DNA of 64,000 nucleotides from Liolophura sinensis (taxonomy: Eukaryota; Mollusca; Polyplacophora; Chitonida; Chitonidae): the NCBI RefSeq assembly GCF_032854445.1, contig NC_088302.1, forward strand, positions 54,158,046 to 54,222,045, given 5' to 3'. The position numbers were made by a program, and so were the translations under genes. The notes below the pieces were generated by a model that ran no database searches, had not been told where the DNA came from, and worked only from the letters and a program-made list of their open reading frames with translations. Shown here piece by piece: positions 13,401-20,542 of the stretch. How positions within the stretch are numbered: position 1 is the first letter of the stretch; the number at the start of each line of letters is the position of its first letter.

Positions 13401-16400
13401 TTGTTATGTTATCTTCACCCAGAGAGCTGATTTCAGTTTACGAGATAATACAAGCTAAGTACCGGGCATCCTGTGGGTGGAATGCATTGTGTGGATACCG
13501 CTGTAAATGTGGTCAACCATTCTGTTGTTGACGTGAATGAGTGTGAGGAGTACCGGGCATCCTGTGGGCGGAATGTAGTGCATGGTTACTGCTGTAAATG
13601 TGGTCAACCATTCTGTGGTAGATGTGAGTGTGAGGAGTAACGAGCATCCTGTGGGCAGAATGCAGTCTGTATAAACCATATCGGGGATACCGCTGTAAAT
13701 GTCAACCATTCTGTTGTAGATGTGAATGAGTGTGAGGAGTATCGGGCGTCCTGTGGGCGGAATGCAGTCTGTTTAAACCACATTGGGGGATACCGCTGTA
13801 AATGTGAGCCGGGTTACAGCATCCGGAATCCGTTGGGAGAGAACTGTGATGGTAATGTAGATGAATAGCTGGACAAACCTTTCAAACATGAGTACAGGGA
13901 ATGGTAGCCTAACAGAATGAAATAGTGAATGCATGGTTCAGTGGAATAAAATGCTTCCAGTTACTAATTTATTTAATTTTCTCAAATTATTATTAGTTTG
14001 CGCCATATTATAATCAAAAACAGAAAAAGTTCAGACGCGATTTGGTTATGTATTAATTATAGATGATATATATTAATAATATTTGCACCGCTAATTAAAT
14101 GACAGAGTGGATTAAAACGTTACGTTTGAGACTAATGGTCCTTGTAGTAAGGACACTTAGCTTTTGTTTTATGTTGAAATCAGATCTTTATATTATCAGT
14201 TAAGTTTTACATCACTCTGATGTCTGTTTCAGTATATTATTTGTTTTGAATTAAACAGTTCACATTCGATTGAAACTCGTCTTGAAGACGTGAACTACAC
14301 TTTTAGTGAAACACTTACACTCTGCTCATTATTTTCAGTCGGAATTTACTAGCATTTTTGCCTTGTACATTGCTAACAATTGACAAGTCAAATGCATACC
14401 GCCTTTTCCGCATTTCAGACGTGGATGAATGCGAAGACAACCCTTGCGGTCCGGGCTCAGAATGCGTGAACTACCCAGGAGGATATGTATGCAAGTGTGT
14501 ACGTGGTCACAGCAGCGTAGTGGCGGATAACAGTCACTGTACAGGTGGGGTACTAGAATGTGTGAACTATCACGGGCGATATGTGTGTACATTTACTTCG
14601 CTACAGCAATGTGGTGGAAGATAACAGACACTCTACAGGTATTAGAATGTGTGAGCTACCCAGGGGGGATATGGGTGTAAATGTTCACGTGGTCACAGGA
14701 GCGTGGTGACGGATGACAATCACTGTACATGTACTAGAATGTGTGAACAGGGGGGATATAGGTGTAAATGGGCATGTGAACTACTGTGTGTAAATGAATG
14801 CCGGGCCTACTAGAACTTGTGTTTACTGTAGCCTGCATGCTACATCACGTACAATTACACATTTCCATGTATTTCAGTGTTGTTCTGTTTCAGATGTTAA
14901 CGAATGTCAGTTTATCGGGATTTGTCACGAGAACGCCACGTGCCTGAATGTAGAGGGCAGCTATGTCTGCACATGTAAGGCCGGCTTCACTGGAAACGGG
15001 GTCAACTGCACAGGTGTGATTGCTTCTGTTTTAGGAAATACAATCTTTACCATGTTATATAGCTTAATTTATATCAGTTTTCCCCCACCAAGCTAATAAA
15101 AATCACCGATGATTCGACCGCTTCTTTTCTGATGTTTTATTCTCTAAGCAAAAAGCAGTTTCATTCTCCTCAGGCATAAGCACAAACCTGTTGCAAGAAA
15201 CCTGCGGAAATATTTTGGCCAATGTCAGTTGAAATAGCAAGTTGCACTCAATTTATGAGTCTTAAAGATGATTGTCTTTCAGTGACTAGGGCGCACGAGC
15301 TGCGGGTACAAACCCGGCCTTTGAATTTGTAGATTCCCCTGATCCCTCTGCTTGTTGGGACCCTGCTGGCAATAAACTTTCGACGACGCTCGTGTGGCCG
15401 TTTGTTTAGTCCAACATTCACTGAAGACCACTCATCTTCAGTATATGTACTGCGTATATGTACTACATCTGTACATGTGGCATCTGTGGATGTGGCATCT
15501 GTGGATGTGGCATCTGTAGATGTGACAAAGCTCGTCAGGAACTTGCCAAAGTTTCCTCCATCGATACAGATAAATGTCATCGTAAACAAATTCTTGAGTA
15601 TGACGTTAAGCAACAATCAAATAAATAAATTTGTTCGTCGTCCTTACAACCTGCATGGAGACACTTTAGGCCACAACTTTTAATGAAGCGACCTTCGTCC
15701 CTTTTCTGTTTCAGACATAGATGAATGTGTCGTCAGTAATGGATCAGCCTGTGGCGTTCACGCGACCTGTATAAATTTGGAGGGTAGCTTTGACTGCGTG
15801 TGTGCGGGAAATGCCTTATATAGTGATGATGACGGGACGAACTGCTCAGGTATGAATATACGGCGGTGTGATAAGTTGTGGGTTTGGATTACTGTTCCTG
15901 TAATTTTTGTGCTAACGGGATATCCGAGGTACAGGGTGGTGTCAACCAAGATGCTTGTACATACAACATTTCCGCCTGCTTTGAACAGAATGGATTGTCT
16001 AGTTTTGACATCGCTATACTGCCAGTGATACAAAACGGACAAATTGCTTTCCGCATTCGGCCACACCGCTGAATGTATGAACCCACATTTACAAACCTTT
16101 GTAAATCTATTTTTTATTACTTTTGTCGTAGATCAGTTTTGTGAAAGTGGCGCCATCGCTCTGGTCAGGGGAGGTAACTGATTCTGATCTATCAAAGACG
16201 TCGAAAGACTAAGCCCGGATTCCAGGTTGTCCCCCGTCCTATTCTTTGACTAATAACCTTGATGACTTGTAACTACATGTGTATTTGTCAAGTATCTCTT
16301 TCTCTTCCCGCCTTGATTGTCTACAACTACTCAAGCCCCATGTGTCACTTTTACAGATTTGACAGATAAAAACAGAGATGGCGGATCGACAATTCGTGGA

Positions 16401-17248
16401 TATTCATCCCGTGGTAAGTCGCCAAAGGCAAGGCGTGATCGAATGCTATTCAGTTTCATGTTGGAATAATTCATGCTGCTGTGTGTGTTTCTTTAATACG
16501 CTTTGTAAGCTAAGTATAGATTTATTTATTTATTTGATTGGTGTTTTACTCGTACTCACTTAATATTTCACTCATACGACGGAGACTGGGATTGTAGTGG
16601 CCGGAAACCTGGCCGAGTCCAGGAAATGTTTATAGCTACATGTATTAGAAGCTGCCATGTAAGCACTTAGGCAAACAGCTATCTAGTGTGCTACCTTACC
16701 ACAGGTAAACTGATAAAAGGCCAATGGGCCGAACTGTCAAAACTGTTGTCACTGCTTAGATTTTGCTTCAATTCCTGTAAGTTTTAATTCTTTATTTGTG
16801 CAGTCATTTTCAGACTCAAATCTTCCTCCTTCATGCCTTATTGAATGTTGTTGTCGTTTGTGGTACTGAGTTCGGGACTTCCACATTGCAGTGTCAGTTG
16901 TCACCTTGATCGCTGTGGACGTTTCGTTGGCTGTCGTTGTTTTACTCACCATCGTTTTCAGCCTTCTAGATCTTCACAGGTGAGATTTGGCAGTAAAAAA
17001 CCATTTTTACAGCTTGACTGTAATTAATATCGAGCACAAAAATCCACATTTGCTGCTCAGATGTGTGTGTGGTTAACATTTATCATTTACGGCATTTCTA
17101 TAACAGTACAAACTACATGCGAGATGATCTTTTGACTGATAAGCAAATGCTGACTTTTCATTTTATCACAACGTGTTTAATAAATTCTATGTTATATTTT
17201 TTCAGGAGGAAAGCGAACGAACAAAAAAATCCCGAGACACGAGTCTAA
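4326..17248 (+). CDS. Multi-cbEGF type I membrane protein, 3' part (15 exons seen)
   Basis: Exons: 4326-4460, 5749-5880, 6589-6720, 9351-9473, 10196-10327, 10693-10824, 12140-12268, 13720-13851, 14419-14544, 14894-15013, 15715-15849, 16132-16173, 16357-16413, 16892-16979 and 17206-17248. The lengths sum to 1658, which keeps one open frame through to TAA (551 codons plus a split first codon). Eleven EGF domains begin D-[IV]-[DN]-E-C, or E-I-D-E-C in the third. Each has six cysteines and the calcium-binding pattern. Ten also carry the Asx-hydroxylation consensus C-x-N-x4-[FY]-x-C-x-C; the first has His at the aromatic position. A transmembrane segment and a 14-residue tail follow. The EGF exons are phase 1-1, so domain number can change freely. 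The N-terminus lies upstream and is not seen. Resemblance is to fibrillin/fibulin-type EGF chains, but no orthologue can be named. It is probably a cell-surface adhesion or receptor protein. Confidence 0.88.
5749..5880 (+). CDS. EGF exon 2 (phase 1-1)
   Basis: Acceptor TTTTGCAG, donor CAAG|GTAAGA. Starts [13 protein letters not shown] and ends GKNCQG. Six cysteines, with the Asx-hydroxylation consensus in [12 protein letters not shown]. Confidence 0.9.
5945..6475. repeat. 40-bp intronic minisatellite
   Basis: Around ten increasingly diverged copies of a 40-bp unit containing CATTGTTCAGTACGATCTTT and ACAAAGACTGTTGG, in the intron between EGF exons 2 and 3. The copies at the left are nearly identical; those at the right are decayed. 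Confidence 0.85.
6589..6720 (+). CDS. EGF exon 3 (phase 1-1)
   Basis: Acceptor CTTATTCCAG, donor ACAG|GTAATT. Starts [13 protein letters not shown] and ends GTHCTG. Six cysteines with calcium-binding and Asx-hydroxylation patterns ([12 protein letters not shown]). Confidence 0.9.
6955..7915. repeat. 48-bp minisatellite, about 20 copies
   Basis: The unit contains CGCTCTGAGATCGATCAGCC, ATGTTCCCAGCTTAGCTTCC and ACATTAAC. Because 48 is a multiple of 3, long frames stay open on both strands (354 codons on +, 323 on -). The 16-residue repeats differ mostly by synonymous or neutral-looking changes on either strand. The array sits inside an intron of the EGF gene. I treat it as a satellite, not a gene. 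Confidence 0.9.
8205..8540 (-). mobile_element. Probable second type of tRNA-like SINE
   Basis: The left end GTGTTTTACCCGGCACTCAAGAATA resembles the reversed tail of family 1, but the body differs. The right end, reversed, gives a possible A box (GGTTGGGTGAGTGG). The boundaries are uncertain and no second copy was found in the window. Confidence 0.4.
8835..9091 (+). mobile_element. SINE family 1, near full length
   Basis: A box GGCTCAGTCGG, then GCGCTAGCGCAGCGTA. A short deletion falls in the B-box region. The body and tail are complete, ending ACACCAATCAAATAAATAAA. It lies in the intron before EGF exon 4. Confidence 0.85.
9351..9473 (+). CDS. EGF exon 4 (phase 1-1)
   Basis: Acceptor TCTATTGCAG, donor CAAG|GTGTGT. 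Starts [13 protein letters not shown] and ends TSCQG. It is one of the shorter domains, with a compact last loop. Six cysteines; [12 protein letters not shown] fits the Asx-hydroxylation consensus. Confidence 0.9.
9474..10195. other. Intron between EGF exons 4 and 5, nothing recognised
   Basis: AT-rich intron sequence without a visible repeat array or coding segment. Short reading frames here have no recognisable content. Confidence 0.5.
10196..10327 (+). CDS. EGF exon 5 (phase 1-1)
   Basis: Acceptor CTCTGTGCAG, donor TATG|GTGAGT. Starts [13 protein letters not shown] and ends GRECYG. Six cysteines; [12 protein letters not shown] fits the Asx-hydroxylation consensus. Confidence 0.9.
10693..10824 (+). 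CDS. EGF exon 6 (phase 1-1)
   Basis: Acceptor TTTTCGCTGTAG, donor AAAG|GTAGAC. Starts [13 protein letters not shown] and ends NKNCKG. Six cysteines; [12 protein letters not shown] fits the hydroxylation consensus. Confidence 0.9.
11095..12040. repeat. 22-bp intronic minisatellite, about 43 copies
   Basis: The unit is CATTCATACCTTCTCTGTAA plus AT. Variants include GGAATT and ATAATT for GTAAAT and a shortened ATTATACC. It fills most of the intron between EGF exons 6 and 7. The copies are polypyrimidine-rich, but each AG-free unit carries no acceptor, unlike the 41-bp array. Confidence 0.9.
12140..12268 (+). CDS. EGF exon 7 (phase 1-1)
   Basis: Acceptor TGTTTGTAG, donor GAAG|GTAAGC. Starts [13 protein letters not shown] and ends NGDCEG. 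Six cysteines; [12 protein letters not shown] fits the hydroxylation consensus. Confidence 0.9.
12296..12605 (+). mobile_element. SINE family 2 copy
   Basis: The tRNA-like head TGTGGCTTAATGGATAGAGC is followed by a body with GCGCCATGGACTCGCCCTGC, CTCCTCGTCGTCACATGACG and the tail AAACCCCAAGCATACATGCA. The same body appears near 59.8-60.1 kb and, reversed, at 57.8-58.1 kb. It lies just 3' of EGF exon 7. Confidence 0.65.
12930..13085 (-). mobile_element. SINE family 1 fragment
   Basis: The reversed body and B-box end are present (CAAGAATATTTCACTTATAC through CATGAGCTGGATTTAAACTC). The tRNA-like head is missing on the right, and the tail is cut on the left. Confidence 0.75.
13452..13700 (+). 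pseudogene. Three broken partial copies of EGF exon 8
   Basis: Three tandem fragments repeat parts of the next exon: GAGTACCGGGCATCCTGTGG, GGCGGAATG, ACCGCTGTAAATGT and the acceptor-like CATTCTGTTGTAGATGTGAA. Each lacks the C-terminal half and carries deletions; the third has an in-frame TAA in GAGGAGTAACGAG. They precede the intact exon at 13720 and look like slipped partial duplications of that exon with its acceptor. Confidence 0.8.
13720..13851 (+). CDS. EGF exon 8 (phase 1-1)
   Basis: Acceptor TTCTGTTGTAG, donor GATG|GTAATG. Starts [13 protein letters not shown] and ends GENCDG. Six cysteines; [12 protein letters not shown] fits the hydroxylation consensus. It is the intact last member of a local set whose upstream copies are broken. 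Confidence 0.9.
13852..14418. other. Intron between EGF exons 8 and 9, nothing recognised
   Basis: AT-rich intron with no repeat array or coding segment seen. Confidence 0.5.
14419..14544 (+). CDS. EGF exon 9 (phase 1-1)
   Basis: Acceptor CGCATTTCAG, donor ACAG|GTGGGG. Starts [11 protein letters not shown] and ends SHCTG. Six cysteines; [12 protein letters not shown] fits the hydroxylation consensus. Confidence 0.9.
14550..14812 (+). pseudogene. Three decayed partial copies of EGF exon 9
   Basis: Downstream of exon 9 are shortened copies of its middle and end: GAATGTGTGAACTATCACGG, GAATGTGTGAGCTACCCAGG and GAATGTGTGAACAGGGGGG, followed in two by ATCACTGTACA-like ends. Frames are broken and acceptors absent, so they should not be spliced in. 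Confidence 0.75.
14894..15013 (+). CDS. EGF exon 10 (phase 1-1)
   Basis: Acceptor TGTTCTGTTTCAG, donor ACAG|GTGTGA. Starts [17 protein letters not shown] and ends GVNCTG. It is the shortest of the EGF exons, with a compact last loop. Six cysteines; [12 protein letters not shown] fits the hydroxylation consensus. Confidence 0.9.
15275..15631 (+). mobile_element. Probable SINE with ATCAAATAAATAAAT tail
   Basis: A plus-strand element ends TTCTTGAGTATGACGTTAAG then CAACAATCAAATAAATAAAT, a SINE-like tail distinct from family 1. An internal 18-bp GTGGCATCTGTGGATGTG repeat (15476-15526) occurs in about three copies. The left boundary is unclear. Confidence 0.55.
15715..15849 (+). CDS. EGF exon 11 (phase 1-1), last EGF domain
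   Basis: Acceptor CTGTTTCAG, donor TCAG|GTATGA. Starts [14 protein letters not shown] and ends GTNCSG. Six cysteines; [12 protein letters not shown] fits the hydroxylation consensus. Confidence 0.9.
16132..16173 (+). CDS. Small juxtamembrane exon 12 (phase 1-1)
   Basis: Acceptor TTACTTTTGTCGTAG, donor GGAG|GTAACT. It codes for [14 protein letters not shown] and keeps the phase between the last EGF and exon 13. The call rests on splice sites and phase only. The single cysteine is unpaired within the exon. Confidence 0.6.
16357..16413 (+). CDS. Small juxtamembrane exon 13 (phase 1-1)
   Basis: Acceptor CACTTTTACAG, donor CGTG|GTAAGT. It codes for [19 protein letters not shown], a hydrophilic linker just outside the membrane. 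It joins exon 14 through G|TG to give Val at the start of the transmembrane segment. Confidence 0.65.
16525..16622 (-). mobile_element. SINE family 1 tail fragment
   Basis: The reversed tail (TTTATTTATTTGATTGGTGT) and the first part of the body are present, then the copy stops. It lies in the intron before the transmembrane exon. Confidence 0.65.
16892..16979 (+). CDS. Transmembrane exon 14 (phase 1-2)
   Basis: Acceptor CACATTGCAG, donor CACAG|GTGAGA. It codes for [10 protein letters not shown] then [19 protein letters not shown], one hydrophobic span of about 22-25 residues followed by basic residues from the next exon. An Asp lies within the span, which is unusual for a simple anchor. The orientation (EGFs outside, RRK on the inner side) fits a type I protein. 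Confidence 0.82.
17206..17248 (+). CDS. C-terminal tail exon 15 ending -ETRV
   Basis: Acceptor TATATTTTTTCAG. The split codon AG|G gives Arg, then the exon codes for [13 protein letters not shown] and TAA. The basic start (RRK) is a stop-transfer signal. The last four residues E-T-R-V match the class I PDZ ligand pattern [ST]-x-hydrophobic. No AATAAA was seen close by. Confidence 0.82.
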
Positions 17249-20200
17249 TCTAAGTCAATGTGTTTTATTTTTAAACTAAATCTAATGATTAATTACGTGC
17301 CGTTGTCGTTGAGATGGCAAATCCGTTCCTAAGATAAGTGCCAAGAGAACCTGCTGGGCGTCATTTAGAAAGTGGTTTCACAAAAAGTGTCGTTGGATAT
17401 TTAGTGGAGCTCCGCTGGCTTAACGGTCTGGCCTGGACATATTTCGTAATAATGATAAATAACACTGTACGTCAAACTCACGTGATCTCAGCCAAGCAGC
17501 AAAGGAATCGTTGTATACACTGGGATTCACCAAGCCATCTGGATGATCAAGTCAGAGCCTTGGGTATGACTACATTTTACACACGCATAGTTGTTCGGAC
17601 AAACTTCAGCCGTCTTAAGTTTTGTGTTTGCATGATTATATTTTAAGTTGTAAACTTTAGTTTTGCAAAGTGAGCATTTGTATAAAATTTCAAAACGTCT
17701 GTTTTCCCACCACAAACAACGGGTATTCGTCTTCCGTTACCTGTTATGTATATAGACTTAGTTTTGTACCACCAACATAATCATATTGATTGCCTTGATA
17801 GGTTGTGTGACTCATCGCTACACGCTGACCCTGAAACAGGTATTGGCAGCGTTGTTTAGTAATGTTACGATGCTGAAAATTGATGAGATATGTAACCGAA
17901 GTGTTTGACAAAAATCAAGATATAAAGATATTCGTATCTAGACGACTGTATAACAATGATTATGTAAAATGTATTCAAACAGGTTTGTTTTCGTGGAATT
18001 TGTGTGGTTTTAAGTATAAAATTTTGACGTAGAAAGTATTATCGCGTTTTCCTCACGTTTATTTATTTAAGGTGATATGCAATTTGTTTCCAGCAATTAA
18101 ATGTCCCTTGGTAATTAAGGGTATCTTCAAGTCGACAGGAAAGCCGCCTCGATGATATATGGAGTAGGGTGCTGAATTGAAATCTGCGAAAAATGATGTA
18201 TATACGCACAATAAAACATAAACAATAAAAACGGTTCTGACCTGGACAAATCAACCCAAGCTTTGCAGTTTGTTTTTCCGAGCAGTGTGTCAGGCTTTCT
18301 TAATGATTCGGGTGCTTCGGTGTTACCATGTAAGCGCGTTTGCCCATGGTTAATAGTAAATGGTTGACAATTTTGTGTAACTCATTTAAAGGAATCCTGC
18401 AGATGCTGTACCATCTCGTTCGTAATAACAATTTCATATTTTCACCACTTAATTTTAATTCTTTCCCCTTAGCATACATAAATGTATGTAAGATATATTT
18501 CTTAAATAGTACACCTTATGACCCGAGCTCGATAACCCTGTAGAACCATTGGAATTTCACATGAGAAGTCTTTTGTCTTATATCGACACCTGTGTTATTT
18601 ACAGCAGGTCTGTATATGTGACAAGCCCTTGGGAAATGTGTTAAACCCCAACCACTCACAACTTGGAAAATGCGTCAAACAGGGCGGGGAAATCCACAAA
18701 TTCCCTGTCCCTTATCGGGATTGAACCCACATCTTTTGTAAAACTTTCAACCATTCCAGTGTTAGCTTTAGTTTTCAGACAACATGTCATTTTAGAGCAC
18801 ATTCAAGAGAAAGGAATATTCCAGCATCATCGCCATACACTACAGTTTATATGAAATGGGAAACACTGGAATTGTCTTACTGTTACACAATCATAATAGT
18901 ATATCGTTCTTCCAAGTTAAATGGTTTTACATGTTTTATTCGAATGAAACGAGGAACATATGCGTAAACAATACGACGTTAAAACTATGAAATAAGCGTT
19001 AACCAGACATGTGAGTTGATCTGAATGATGATGAACAATATTTAAGACATAATCTGCGTTGAGAAATATTTACAACGTTGTTATGATTTATTCACAAAAC
19101 AAGAGGAAATATACATGATTTGTTTACGTGTCTAATACAATTGGGAAAATTCACATAGTCTGTCGACAATTAAAGATGCATAATAAAGCGAACAATCTTT
19201 TGACCCAACTGGGCGCAATTCTGGCTACAGTGCAATTTGTTAGCTATGCTATTGTTAGCAATTTGTTCTATGTACTAAGTTCTATGTAACTCAGGGTAGT
19301 GCATTCAGTCCTTATTTTTTGATCGTTACACTTAATGGCCAGTTTGCTACCTTATTAATAAACCAACAACAAGGATTGCTTCTGCTACGAACCATAGTCC
19401 CTGCAATGTCAGTCACCGACATGTGTTTCCCGGAACAAGGCCTGGAAGAACTGTTCATATTCTTTGCTTGTTTCCCACCAGGTTGATTTTGGCTAAGACA
19501 CGGATCAAGTCAATGGATGCACGGTGATGTCACACTATTATCTACGGCGATAGATCTATAGCTGTGGAGGCGTGTTTTACCTTATATGACATATAGGTTA
19601 AAGAGGTAAAAGTTCAACATTGTGTTGAGAGCGGTAAACAGTCATCTATGTCTAGTCCGTGGAGCATAATGCGTTCAAAGTTTGACATTGTGGAGATTAT
19701 CGGCAGACGTGCATTCAGTTATAAAACAAAGAAGCTCATGTAAATAGAAATCTGCTTTCTGTGACGATGAAGAATACACAGTTGTGGTCTGGAACCATAC
19801 AAAATACACGGACGATTGTGCCAAGCGATTACAGAGAAATCGCGTTGAGCAAAGAGAACGGTACACTAGTCCTGGGGCCTATGTACAAACAGCCGATATA
19901 TCTGACCTTGGCGACAGGTAACGATGGTATGAATGTAAAACACTGACACAATTCATATATCTTCATCCTACATTTGACAACGATGTGGTTCAGTCTATGA
20001 AAAGGTCGTCGCAAATCTTGACGGATATTACTAATCTGTCAGCGAATCCGGCTTCTTCTGTAAAATATAAAAACACAGAGCAGGCTTCAGGATATATCTC
20101 AAAATATTTAGCATAAAGTGTCTTCTGTTTACGCATCATTGTTGTAATTAATAGGAATGTTTACTGAATGGATATACGATATATAAAGAATTTTGCCCTA

Positions 20201-20343
20201 AAAGAATACGTGAACAATACTTTTTGACTATTGTCTGAACTATTTGCCATCACCACATGGAAATGTTGAATTACGGTTGACGTCACTTTACTTTATGGGG
20301 CAGACCAAATGATGTTTCACTGTGAAAATAAACTGCAACAAAA
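17249..20343. other. Gap between the converging EGF gene and gene A
   Basis: AT-rich sequence holding the 3' flanks of two tail-to-tail genes. Near 18600-18750 there is a SINE-like piece with GTTAAACCCCAACCACTCAC and a B-box-like GATTGAACCCAC. No further exon of either gene was recognised. In particular, no match to the short terminal exon of genes B and E was found for gene A. Confidence 0.5.
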
Positions 20344-20542
20344 CTACAGCTTGGCCATACCTCCATCACTGAATCTGCCGCAGTTGCTGGTTGAGACAGC
20401 ATAGGCAAACCGTGGCAGTGTGCCCTCTTCATAAGGACAAGACTTCGTGTCTTGTGGATCAAACACGGCCAGGTAGCCACAGTCATTAGCACAAGTGTTA
20501 TACTCTCGACTGATAAAAAAACGCCTCTCCTCAGCAGCATGT
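20344..20542 (-). CDS. Gene A exon 4 (terminal)
   Basis: Acceptor AAATTTACAG. Codes HAAEERRFFISREYNTC, then NDCGYLAVF and SNCGRFSDGGMAKL, stop TAG. A GT at GGAG|GTATGG aligns with the donor of gene B exon 4 but here lies inside the reading frame. Confidence 0.82.
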
